A stretch of 64,000 nucleotides of DNA from Phylloscopus collybita (lineage: Eukaryota; Chordata; Aves; Passeriformes; Phylloscopidae), in assembly GCA_027886175.1 (NCBI GenBank), contig JAJNNQ010000002.1:11218001-11282000 (forward strand), in the 5' to 3' direction. Each line of letters opens with the position of its first letter. Position 1 is the stretch's first letter. A program made the translations under genes and the position numbers. Positions 24,283-35,519 of the stretch are shown in pieces. Under the pieces are notes generated by a model that worked only from the letters and a program-made list of their open reading frames with translations, was not told the DNA's origin and ran no database searches.

Positions 24283-25996
24283 GTCAGGATTCCAGTCCAA
24301 TTTTGCAAACACGAAAGGAGATAATCACTCAAATGTGCATGTGTGTTTACTGGAACAGAGTCCAAACTCTGAACCTTTTGAGGTTTGCCCATCTGTATTA
24401 CCAGCTTTATTAGTTAAAATTGCACTTAGCAGCTTGAGAAAGCATTTTTATGTCCTCTGGCTAGGAGTACCTCAGTTAGCACACCCTCATATGACTAAGT
24501 ACTGAAGTTGCAGGACTTCTAACCTTAGTGATTTTTTTTTTTTTTTTTGTTAGGCATTCAGCTCTTCCAGTAAACACTGCTTCCTTCTTTCCCTCTCTCT
24601 CTCTCTTCCTTCCTTCCTTCCTTCCTTCCTTCTTTCCATCTTCCTTTCTTTCCTTTTTCTTTTCTCTGCCTCATATGGTCATGAATACAAAACCAAGACT
24701 GTTGTTATTAGAGGAAATGTGTGTTCCAAACATTATAAATCTCTTAAATTCTGTTTCTGCGCTCTACTTTCCTAATAATTAGTCATGCTTACAGTTCAGT
24801 AAAGGCCACTTCAGTCAGTCAGCCAATAAGACTACAACATTGAGTTTCCTGGCAATGGTGACTAAAGACTAAATCACCATTAGAGTGAAATTTAGAGCTA
24901 CACATAAGACCCATCATAAGACTAAAATACCTATAGTTATAAAACCATAAAAATAAAATAAAGAGTGTTTGCTAGGATATGGTTTTGGGGTCTTTATTCT
25001 GCTAGCAATCTTCATTTGAAACCTGTTTTCATTATTCAGGGCAAGGATGAATACAATTTTATTACTCTGGATTGTTACTCAGTGTATGATAATTCACCTA
25101 TTAACACAGCAGCAGAAGAAAGTGAATAGTGACCTGGGCAGGGGAACATAAACATCTTCAAAGTTTGTGACTCAGAACTGGGAGAGCTGCGATGGAAATT
25201 ATTAATTCTTTTTTTTGGTTTGCATTAATCTCTAAGGGTGGACAGACACTTAAAAAGGTCGAGTTTCTCCCCTGATGGCAGGCAGTGTGTTATTCTTATG
25301 CACTGCTAAGTATAGGAATCAAGATCTAAGAAGGCCTTGCTTTGAAAAATATTTCCTTTGAGAATTTTTTTTCAGTGGAAAATAATTCTGGCTTTATCTT
25401 CTGGAAGTAGAATATCCCATATGTTAATTACTCCTTTCCAGACATTTGGGCCTGCCAAATCATTGCCAACCCCAAAAATGTATCTTAGACCTCGAATACA
25501 TCCACCCAGAACTGGAGCTCTTATTTTTCAGTCTCATATTTGGTTCAGATGGAGAGGTTGCCTTAGTTTTGTTTCTGACTAGGAAGTCACAGTTTGAAAT
25601 CCAACCTAAATAATTCTGACATGAAGGATTAATTGGACATTTAATATCTTTCAGAGCACGGGGCTATATGAAGTGTTATAAAATTTATGCCAGGTACTTA
25701 ACCAGTCATTTAATGCAGCAGCACCTAAAGGTTTCTGTAGTGTCACATGCTGTGACATACAGGAGTTTTGCCAGAATATGTAAGAATATTTTGGTTTTGT
25801 ATGCTTGAGATTACCTGTTAGCATAAGACCATTCACAGGTTACTCTTTGGATGACCAAACAAATATAACAGCAGCACTTTAAATTTATTAAAGGTTTACT
25901 CTTCTGTTTAGCTTTAGCTTCAGCTTCCAAAGATCATTCTGAGTTTCAGAGCTTTCTTTGCCAGTAGGGAAAAAATGTCTAAAATTATTAAATATA

Positions 25997-26028
<32 letters not shown>

Positions 26029-28098
26029 CTCTAGCAATGGAAAAACTTGGTATTTCTAGCACAGACAAAATAATAATAGCAACCACTGACTGAGGAGTTG
26101 ACTGATGGTGTTCATCAACACCAAGGAGCTGTAGACATTCTCAGTTACAGGGAGAGGGAAAATCTAAGAGAAGTTTTCCAGTCTGACCAAAACCACTTTT
26201 ACAAATGCCTAAATCAAGGTTTAGCAATCATACTTGCCTTCAGTGAAAAAACTCCCACAGTAATTCGGTACTATAAATTTCCAATTAATTGTGTTATTTT
26301 TCCTCTCTTGCACAGATTCTTAATCAATGAAAAGTTGATCTATATTTACTGATTTACACTGATGAGCTGTGTAAGTAAGCAATCCTGTCTTTTTTTAAGA
26401 CTGCCACATATTTTAAAAAATTGATTGTTTTGAATTACATTTTTATTTTGCAACTTTGTCCCCAGAGCCAGTAATTTGCACAGTTTTGTCTCTTGTTGAA
26501 CTGGTGGTTTTTTTTAAGGCTGGGGCACAGGAGAGTGATAGCCCATGTTCCAAGAAGGGTTAGTGTTTACATTGGGGCTTTATCTTAAAATAAATTTAAA
26601 TTATATGCAATTATGCTCTTTTATTCAAAATTATTTAGAGTTAATTAAGAAACTTGAGAGTTGGTAGTTTTTACTTTTTATTTATTTTTTTCTAAATAAA
26701 AATTACAATACTGAAACAGCTGAAAAATAAGAAAAAGATCCACTAAAAGCCTAAGATAGGTTTGAATACAGACTGGTTAAAATAAATATGAATTATATTT
26801 CATTACTCTTTTTGGTTACGTTTTTTCAGCCTTAGAAATAAATTTACTTTATATTCACAAACAATTTATACTTGCATGATGTCTAAAGCATAATAGATTT
26901 TTGTTTAAAAAAGCGAGGAGTATCATGAAATTACACAGTTCCAAGAAATGATTGCTTAAGAGAAACACTATAAACTCATGACAAAACCAGAAGAGTTAGC
27001 AGCAATACATACAAGTTCGCTTAATAAATCACCTAAGCACCTCATTGCTTAAACCAACAGAAAACTTCTGTCTTTTCCTTGCACATAACTCAGAAGGCTT
27101 AGAATAAATTAGAACTGATTTTATACACAATGTATCATTTAACACTGAAAGGCAGCAACCATGATTTCTGTACAGAGAGTCAGAAAATGTTCAGATGAGG
27201 AGGTTTTTGACCTTTTTTCAAAGAAATGAAAAAAAAAAAAAAAGAAAACTACTCTATTACAGTTGTAAAATTTTCAGTGGAAGACCAAAGTCATTATCTG
27301 GCTTTCAGTATTTAAACAGCAAGTTTCTCAAACAGTAGATGTTTATGCAAAACTCTTTTTCAGTTCAAGAAGAACATTAACTTCTAGGGGAACTGTTAAA
27401 GAAGATAAGAATGTACCAAATCCTTGCTCTCAAGCCTGCTTTGAGCTGTATGTGGGCACAATTTCTATTCCATAGTGAAGGAGTTTGGCCTATATTTTTA
27501 ATGTATGCAAATGATAGTGGGAGAGTCAGTATAATATTTGGCAAGTTTCCCATGGACACAGAAACAACTGAGGCAGAGGCTTTCAAGATAATTTCAGTAT
27601 AAAACAGTAAAATCAAACCAGTCTGCTGATTTATGCTTATTTTTACCGCAGCAATAAACTTCTACATCTTGTCCCTGTTGAGGAATTGAGCAGTATGTGG
27701 TTTATTGTGCTGTCTTATAAAAAGTGATGAAGAAAACAAAGCTTTCTTCTGAGACACAACTAAATGGCAATGACACACATGCAGCAAATGTGACACTGCT
27801 AATGCTGCAAAGGTAGACACTAAAGCATAGCCTGGTCAGCTGGTGTTCTTCCATTTTTTTAATATGTCAGCAGCCACAGCCTCCAGAAGAATAAACCAAA
27901 GGAGCATATGAACATTACTTTTTAGTCGTTTTTTTCTATCTGTTGTAAATGCTCTGAGCTGCCACAATAAAGTTCTACAGAAAAGTTTAAACCCTATTTC
28001 ATCTCAAGTTCTGTGATTGCTTTAACACACCTCTCGAAGGAAGAACTCGAGGCCCATAAAGCCAGGAACGCTTGGTTGCTCACAGAGAACTCGCGGTC
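24283..28098. other. Unassigned AT-rich sequence with microsatellites
   Basis: It holds a T17 run (24532-24548), a pyrimidine tract with (TTCC)n (24581-24637), an (AT)n run passing into T16 (25992-26028) and an A-rich run near 27229-27243. No gene is recognised. The last 100 bases before the minisatellite gain CpGs. Confidence 0.5.
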
Positions 28099-28671
28099 AT
28101 GGGGAAGCGGAGCGGGAAGGATGGGTGCCCCGGGAAGGAGGGGTGCCCCGGGAAGGATGGGTGCCCCGGGAAGGAGGGGTGCCCCGGGAAGGAGGGGTGC
28201 CCCGGGAAGGATGGGTGTCCCGGGAAGGATGGGTGCCCCGGGAAGGATGGGTGTCCCGGGAAGGATGGGTGCCCCGGGAAGGATGGGTGCCCCGGGAAGG
28301 ATGGGTGCCCCGGGAAGGATGGGTGTCCCGGGAAGGAGGGGTGTCCCGGGAAGGAGGGGTGTCCCGGGAAGGATGGGTGCCCCGGGAAGGAGGGGTGTCC
28401 CGGGAAGGAGGGGTGTCCCGGGAAGGATGGGTGCCCCGGGAAGGAGGGGTGTCCCGGGAAGGAGGGGTGTCCCGGGAAGGATGGGTGCCCCGGGAAGGAG
28501 GGGTGTCCGAGCGCTCCCAGCCCTGCTGTGCCCAGCTCCCCCGGCCCCTGCGGGGCACAGCTGTGCTGGCCCGGGGCGGGGTGGGAGGCACAGCCGCCTC
28601 TGCTTCTCCGCTGGGCGGGGCTTTGTGCCGAAAACCCCATCCGCTGCCTTTTATTTCCTTCTTTATTCTGA
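28099..28671 (+). CDS. Hypothetical ORF over the minisatellite, Gly-X-Y repeat (probably not a gene)
   Basis: From an ATG at 28099 with a favourable context (G at -3 and G at +4), a 190-residue frame runs to a stop at 28671. After MGKRS come 22 tandem hexapeptides, GKDGCP or GKEGCP, which is 44 collagen-like Gly-X-Y triplets, then a Pro/Ala-rich tail. In this frame the two variable bases of the 18-bp unit are mild: T/G gives Asp/Glu and C/T is a silent Cys change. Against a real gene: the repeat keeps all frames open, a second frame also gives Gly-X-Y triplets, the first Y-position residues are not typical of known collagens, and no signal peptide, trimerisation domain or splice site is evident. 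Fortuitous coding by a minisatellite is the likeliest explanation. Confidence 0.1.
   Translation: MGKRSGKDGCPGKEGCPGKDGCPGKEGCPGKEGCPGKDGCPGKDGCPGKDGCPGKDGCPGKDGCPGKDGCPGKDGCPGKEGCPGKEGCPGKDGCPGKEGCPGKEGCPGKDGCPGKEGCPGKEGCPGKDGCPGKEGCPSAPSPAVPSSPGPCGAQLCWPGAGWEAQPPLLLRWAGLCAENPIRCLLFPSLF
28114..28509 (+). repeat. 22-copy 18-bp GC-rich minisatellite
   Basis: The unit is GGGAAGGAKGGGTGYCCC. All 22 units are exactly 18 bp, and apart from the last base of unit 22 variation occurs only at unit positions 9 (T or G) and 15 (C or T). Four unit types result: TC, GC, TT and GT. Units 13-22 follow a GT-GT-TC pattern, a 54-bp higher-order repeat of about 3.3 copies. Each junction creates CCCGGG, so CpGs are spaced every 18 bp. 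Successive G-runs with 5-6 base loops fit the G-quadruplex pattern on the plus strand. Such uniformity implies recent expansion and probable length polymorphism. Confidence 0.98.
28573..28581 (+). promoter_or_regulatory. GC box 1 (SP/KLF-type)
   Basis: GGGGCGGGG is the canonical GC-box core. It lies between the minisatellite and the second GC box, 40 bp away. Confidence 0.4.
28613..28621 (+). promoter_or_regulatory. GC box 2 (SP/KLF-type)
   Basis: GGGCGGGGC is a second strong GC box on the same strand as the first. A pair of GC boxes is typical of TATA-less island promoters. Confidence 0.4.
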
Positions 28672-29239
28672 CAGTTTGAGGGGTGGGGGGAAAATAATAA
28701 AGTACAAAGGGAGAGCGATTCAGGTGTCCTTGTTAGGTGCAAGCTGCTGCTGGGACGGGCGGCGGGGGGCTCGGGGGCTGTGTGTGAGCGAAATGAACGC
28801 ATAAGTGAAAACACATATGGAAAAAGAGCTGTTTTTCCCCTAAATCCCCGACTAAACCTAAGGAGCGTTTCCCCGTGGGCCCGTGGAGCCCGGCTCGGGA
28901 CAGGGGCGCTCAGCCCCGGCTGTTCCGGCCGCGGCCGCGCGGGGTCGCAGTCGAGCCGCCGTTCCCGCCGGGCGCACCCGGGGCCCGGTCCGGCCCTGCG
29001 CACGGAGCGGGCGGAACCGCCGCTCCCGGAACCAACAGCCCCGGCCCGGGTACCCGGGGGTCACTGGGAGCAGCACAGCCCTGCCAGGCCGAACGGCTAC
29101 GAACGGAATCTCTCAAATAAACATCGATAAAACCCCGCGTGTTTGCAGCGTCTGGCGGCGTTCATGTGCTCGGTAGCAGCGTGCTGCGAGAAATGCACGT
29201 CTAAACTTTGTGTTTAAAATCAACACCACCACAGGGGAG

Positions 29240-29304
29240 AAAAAAAAAAATGGGGGGGGGGGGGGGCGACCAAACATAAACAACAACAACAACAACAACA
29301 ACAA
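29240..29304. repeat. Stacked low-complexity runs: A11, G15, (CAA)8
   Basis: A11 (29240-29250), one T, then G15 (29252-29266), a short spacer and (CAA)8 (29281-29304) follow one another at the edge of the CpG island. An uninterrupted G15 is rare in vertebrate DNA and can be a sequencing or assembly weak point. Confidence 0.93.
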
Positions 29305-31728
29305 ACCACTGAAATTTATTATGATGGAACGGCTCGATGGAAATCAAATTTGCCACACACTTGAATATTTGGCCAGCACAACAATTGTAGATCACTCTCT
29401 TTTTAAAGCTGAAATATTTTCCAGGTTTTCTATTCCTCAGGTGTCTTAACTGTATCAGCCCTGCAGATATAATCATACAGAAGACTTGTTTTACCTGAAC
29501 ATCTTATTTGGCGGTTTATTAAAACAGCAAGAGCCAGCCAGTTGAAGAGGATAAATTGTCCAAGTCAGTGTTCTCAAGGAAATATCTCCAAACACTGAAG
29601 CAACTCCCCTTTGCTTAGAGAGGCTTAGCCTGGATATGCTAACCTGCTCCTCATCTAAGCATATGGTTCATTGCCAAGGAATCCCAATACGTCCAGCATA
29701 TTAACAGCAAAACTTACAAAATCACTGCTCTTGCTTGTATTGATTGTGTTATTGGAGCCTTACAATGTTTTGACTGAATGAAAATCATGTATCTTCAAGC
29801 ATTTTCATGGAACTGGTACATGCCATCCCAACCAGAGCCGTTTATGCTTTAATGCTACTCATGGCAGTTCTTCTAGAGCCAGGGGATGTGTTCGAGGTCC
29901 TTCTGTGTAGATCAGCCAGGGAAGCTGCAGCCTCTGGCCTTGATACAGCTGCTGTGACTTTGTCAGTATTTTCTAAAAGTCAAGCTAAGCTGTAAAGCTG
30001 GAAGGAGTTTTAAATTAGACAAATTAAGACCTGTCCACGGTAACATCCTGCAAGAAAATCCAATATAAGTAGTCCCTATTCTGAGGACTAGGGTATCTCC
30101 TGCTTTGATAAATAAGACTGACATCATTACTGATGTTTAGAAAAAAGGTCTCCAGTATAATATCTAGTATGTTTATAGCAGTCAATCATAAGATTTCACT
30201 AAGCTGAAGGGCTTATAAGCAGTGTCCTTGTATCCTAAATGTAAAAGTTTTTCAACAAAAGTACATTCACACTGGAAATAGTTTCTTTGTCTGTTACAAT
30301 AAATAAAGAGTTGATTCTCCTATGGCATGAGAAATGCTCATGCTTCCATAGAAATTTTTCTGAGAGGGTCTGTAGTACAAAAATGAAGTATTCATTATTA
30401 CTAAACAGCCACTTTGGCTCAGTTTGGTCTCTGCTGCTGATTCCAGACCTCTCTATGTTTATTAAATTCAATGTATCCAATATTTAAGTCGCATCTCAGT
30501 CTTCTTATTTCTCTTCATGATAGCATCCCTTCATTTCCATTCCATACTTACATTGCTTTATGAGGTGAGGTCTACTCATTACTTTGGATAATTTCATTCC
30601 AAGTCCTTTAGAAATATATTTTTTAAGTTTTGCATTTTAATATCCTTTTGAGGTCTCTCCTTTTTTCTCCTTTTTTCTTTTTTTTTCCTTCCTTTTTTTT
30701 TTTCTCTTTTTTCTCTTTTTTTACTGAAGCATCTACTGCTTTACAGCCAATAAATTTCCTTTTAGGGAAATTTCTGGCAGCACTCTTTTTAATTTAGTGT
30801 CTGTGTGCTAAACAAAGCATTAAACTTCAGACTAATCCAAACTGAAAAATTAGAATTACCAGATCTAGTATTTATACATCATTTAGTATAATTTGAAATG
30901 CCGTTCCTTTTCCACACTTTCAAATCATCGACTGTCAGTCTGTTTTCCTTAACAGATTAGCAAACATTACCAAATCACAAAGAACTTCACTTCATTTTTG
31001 AATTTATAAGGAAACCTGAAACCGGAGGAACCATGAGCGGTTTCTTGTTTCCCTGTGAATGCTTTACACAGCTGTAATGGCTAAAAAGTTGATGAGTAAG
31101 GTCTACAAATGCTGTGTAGTGACTCAGAGTCATGCCCAGGTTCCTGGCTAGGTAAGCTGCATTATGGCCCCTAAAATTCTGCTTTCACACATTTCTCACC
31201 GGTTCTGTTCAGCACAGACAACATGCAGAGGGTCCTGTGCAGTCCTCCATCCACCTCCTCTCTCCAACTTTTTCTGACATTTTACAGCAGGCTTCAAGTC
31301 ATGATCTGAGGACACAGAAATACCTAACCACAAAGCTGAAAGCATTTGAGGAAGTACCTGTGGAAAAGACAAACAAATCAATCTGGAAAAATGGTTCAAA
31401 TTACTGGAAAATGACAGCATCAGTCATTAAATAAAATCCATCACATGAAGTGTTGGTCCCAGTGACATTAGAAGAAAATCTTTACACAGAAAATGTGGAT
31501 GCAACTCTTTTAAAGGAACAATTGTTATGAGGGTAGGGGAAGGCAAAAAAAAAAAATATCAAGTGCTCCTTTCTTAAGTGACAAGTGAATTCATAGCTAA
31601 GCATCTGCTCAGAGGAAAACACTGAGGTCAGATCTTGGCCTTGGTTTTAAAGTGGGCCCAGGGAGCTATATAACTACTTTACAAGCAACAAATATGTGCC
31701 TAGTGACAATATCTCCTGCCTTGTTTCT

Positions 31729-31731
<3 letters not shown>
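29305..31731. other. Unassigned AT-rich sequence
   Basis: No gene is recognised. A T-rich pyrimidine tract spans about 30657-30722. The opposed frames at 30235-30487 and 31196-31434 have no domain. Confidence 0.5.

Positions 31732-31776
<45 letters not shown>
31732..31776. repeat. T45 homopolymer
   Basis: This is a run of 45 T residues. On the minus strand it would be an A45 tail, so a retroposed copy was considered, but I could not identify a source transcript in the sequence to its right. The true length is uncertain in any assembly. Confidence 0.95.
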
Positions 31777-31777
<1 letters not shown>

Positions 31778-32135
31778 TGTGTTTTTCCCTTCAGAGTAGA
31801 AAGTTTTCATCTGTTTTGCATTAGAACCAGGAAGAAGGCTTAGGTCAGTCAAGAAAAAACCCTCTGAGAATGATAGAGGGTTTCAAACTAAACTGGAAGA
31901 CAGAAGAAAAAAACACATAATTTTTCTATTAATATGTCCTTCTTGTTGCTTAACTAATAAAAAATACACTAAAAATAAAACTATTCCTTGTCATAAGAGT
32001 CATCTTTACAAAAATGTTTCTGTATTTAGAAATCAATGTAGAATTCTTTATTTTAATATAAGAGTCCCAGGATTCGTTTTGTAAAAGAGGAGAAGATACT
32101 CCAGGAAAGGGAAACACTCAACAAACAATCTGACA

Positions 32136-32516
32136 TTGAATGACCTGACAGGAGACTTCTATTCTGTATGGGAATATCCATTTGGAAAGAGATACTGGAA
32201 TCAGTGGATGGCTGGAGTTGTTTTGGCTGGGAATGGTACTGTCAGTATCTCAGCTGTTGCAAATCTTTATTGCACCACTATACAGATTTACATCAGCTGT
32301 GCAGCTGGCCCAGGACCTCTCACAGGAATGGTGTTACTTCACCAATGGATGTGTTGGTTGCACTCAGGATATTCCTGGCAGGCTGATCCATGCACTGATA
32401 GAGCTGTGACCTGGAGAGGGCGGCATGTCTGTCATTCTATCAAGAATAAACAAGCCATAGTGGAAATGAAAAACAGAAACCAAGGCCTGGGGTCAGGCAA
32501 CAAAATTGTCTTGTAA
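32136..32516 (+). other. Unassigned segment open in several frames
   Basis: All three plus frames are open over 32182-32386, the longest giving 126 residues (32136-32516). The composition is more balanced than in the flanks and the triple-open pattern is unusual for AT-rich DNA. I do not recognise a protein family in any frame. It could be a degraded repeat, an old retrocopy or chance. Confidence 0.2.
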
Positions 32517-32720
32517 AACTTACTGAAGCCTGAACTGCTAAAGAATTCAGAGCTAAATTTGGAATACAGCACTTTGCTAGAGGCGTGAAAATCTCTGTCT
32601 CTTCACTGTTTTATTGACAGGTAAATGTGTTTCAATGACTTTAATGTAAATTTAGCAAAAACGTAGAGGATTTTTCGATACAATTCCAGACAATTGCTTT
32701 AGTTTTTAGTGCTGTTTTTA

Positions 32721-32774
32721 GTAGCTTTGCTGCTTACCTGGTTTATTGTAGCTTTGCTACTTACCTGCTTTATT
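32721..32774 (+). repeat. Two-copy 27-bp tandem duplication
   Basis: The units at 32721-32747 and 32748-32774 match at 25 of 27 positions; both begin GTAGCTTTGCT. This is a young local duplication with no evident function. Confidence 0.9.
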
Positions 32775-35519
32775 ATATTAAACTTTTGCTTGGGCTTTTT
32801 TTCCTCTCTCTTTCAGTTACTATGAAAATTAAAATGCTGTTCTGGAGAAACACTAACTGGAATACTGTTTGGTAAAGAGAGACATGGTTCTGAATTTTTC
32901 TCTTCTTTCCTTCTCTGGAAATCAAAAAGAAGAAGAGAGAAGACTTCTTCTCATATGATGAAACTCTAATATTATCGAACCAGTTTTGCAACACATATGC
33001 AGGAATGTGTGGGGGTTTTCCCTAGAAGATCAAGAGCCTGATAATGTTTACTTGCTTTCAGGTTCCACTACAAACTCAGCCAATCTTTCTCTGAAAGCCC
33101 CTAAACTTTGGCGATTCAGCTAACTGTGGGCAAGACTGAACCAAGTTCTGAGGGGAAAGAGGACGAATCTTTTGTGTTTCATTGTGAGTGGAGTTTTGGT
33201 GGTGGCAATGAAAGAGACTGAAATATTTAGTCTTAATTTTACTTTGAAGTTTTTGATTTTCTTTTGTAAAGGAGTTGAAACTCAATGAAATATCTTTAGT
33301 ATTCTCCTTCCAAGGGATTGCACAGAGAAGACATCTAAATAGAGTCTTGGGTGCCATCCCATGGGCACCAGAATTTTGTGGATGAGGAAGAGAAGCCATG
33401 AAGAAGTGCTGTCCCCTGATGACTTGGATAAGGTGTACCAGGAGACATCTAGAGTCAGTTGTTTCCATGTCTGACTATGTCAGCATTCCATTCCATTCCA
33501 TTGGAATATTTTTGTCACAAACTCATGGAAAGGTATCTGTCCAGACCAGGGTAAGGGAGTGAAGACTCCATGCTCAGACTTGGTTATCGCTTATGTGCAT
33601 GTTTATCTCCATCCCCTTTCAGAAATACACACACTCAAATCTGGATTGCATGCTCTAAAATGATCTCAAAAGGCATACCAAGGTTGTTTTCTGGTGTACA
33701 AAACAACATATAATCACCCAGCAGTGTACTACCATTCCAGTACTTTTTCAATCCAAAATTTGCTCTTACTGTACTAAGTATGGAAATCTATAATTATTCC
33801 TCTTACCCTCTGGTATTTTGAACACTGCATAATAATAAACCAAAACCAGTACAGACTGCAAATCAGAGATGTAGTATCTCTTTGTGGGAGTGTAAAGTTT
33901 CATAAATCATAGTAGGTGTCTATGTTAACACCCCTTAAAAGACAAAGAGTCTTTGGAACTGCAAAGCGAAGCAAAATGATGCTATTGAAGAACTTTAATT
34001 CTGTGTTAAAACCAGCAATTCAACAGTACCCAAGATATTTTGATACACCATTCATTGATTTCTTTTGAAAGGTGACTATTCAGTCTACCTCGTTAGTGTC
34101 AGTGTAGATCTATAGGACTTAACACTTTTTTAAAACATTTACATCTCTGAAAAGATGTGTTTGGTACCCAAGCTCATGCAACATCATGGCAATAATTAGG
34201 TGAATTTTATAGTAATATTCTGTCCCTTCATATAAAAAATAAAATTAAGTAATATCTTGAATGTTGATCACAAACTACCAAGCATTGATTTCAGGAAGAT
34301 TTTTTAAATGTTACACTGCTGGTAAAGTTTTATCTTGCTACAAGAAAAAGTATGCATTTTGTAGCTAGATTTTAAAAACACTACTTTGCATTCATTCAAA
34401 ATTAGTCATTAAAAGTCTTCAGCTTTTCTTCATATTCTTAAATTAGGGCAGATCAGTGTCATATTAGGTACATCACAAAACAGGGCTGTCTGAGGCCTAA
34501 GCAAGGAATGTTGATTTGGAATGTTATTTGTCAATACTGTATGTTCACTTGAACCTAATAATAGAAAACATTTGCAAGTCAAGAAGCACTTATCAGCAGA
34601 ACTTGAAAAGTGTTCACAAGCTTTTTTTGTCCTTTTGTTTATTGCCAATACAGTATCAAAAGCTGCTTCTTACAGATAAAAAATTGACACGTACATAGTA
34701 CCTCTGTGTAAGAAATTCATAAAAGCTGAGGTATTTTTAACTGAAGAATAAATATGTTAAAAACTAATATGAATTACAATTACATCTAAAGGTTCATTTT
34801 AATACATCAAGTCAACAAAAATAAGGCTGCAATGAAGAATATTTCTTCTTAGTAGGAAGTATTTTGCAGAGATTGTTGGTTTAAATAATTTTCATGATTT
34901 AAAATAGGAAAAGGGGAAAATCAGTGAAATATAGTTAATCTTTAAAGCTATTTTGCTAATCTGCTGTATTCCCCTCTACAACATCTGTGTTCTCAATATA
35001 AACTGCATGTGGTTCAGAGCAGTCGTTAGCAGGTCTGACACATTGTCGGTGTTTATGATGTCATACCACAAATTACCAAATATGGAAGTTTTTTAAGCAT
35101 CTTGCCTCATGCTTAACTGAATATGGCAAAAATCAACATTTTCCTTGATCCATTTTAAGCAAAAATAATACACTTTACATGTTAAAATAAAAAGAATCAC
35201 AGGGAAAAAAGTCTCACTGTCATTAAATCTAATGTGAATAATAATTTCCTTCCGGGCACTAACATTCTCAAAAGGTCCGTTGTTGTTTCTTAAGGTGACC
35301 TGAAGGTATTTGCCATGGCTTTTTCTATGAGACTTAAAACAATAACTTCAGAGACAGATCAAATGAGAGGCCTAGTCAAGAAAGCTGTCTTTCTTGGAAA
35401 AATGCAGGTTTTCTTCTTCATTTGAAGAAAATCAAAATTACATCTCCATGTAACAAAAATGTTTCTGAAGGGAAAGACAAAATCTACCTAAATTGTTAAA
35501 AAAAAAAAAAAAAATCTGC
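32775..35519. other. Unassigned AT-rich sequence
   Basis: No gene is recognised. Short CATTC pentamer repeats lie at about 33483-33501 and an A-run at 35498-35514. The minus frame at 33076-33468 (130 residues) is open but shows no domain. Confidence 0.5.

Larger units (their letters stand above)
28510..29180. promoter_or_regulatory. CpG island, candidate promoter
   Basis: This is the longest CpG-rich stretch in the window, in otherwise AT-rich DNA. GC boxes that fit SP/KLF factors lie at 28573-28581 (GGGGCGGGG) and 28613-28621 (GGGCGGGGC). The densest part, about 28880-29060, has a NotI site at 28931-28938, an ETS-like TTCCGG at 28923-28928 and an NRF1-like TGCGCAC half-site at 28997-29003. 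About half of vertebrate promoters lie in CpG islands, so an unannotated transcript could start here in either direction. No TATA box or clear first exon is seen. GC-biased conversion at a recombination hotspot is an alternative origin. Confidence 0.55.

Noticed and set aside
28080..29003. 307-residue minus-strand frame with FPGHPS repeats
   Set aside because: It is the antisense reading of the 18-bp minisatellite plus GC-rich island DNA where stops are rare; no domain or splice evidence.
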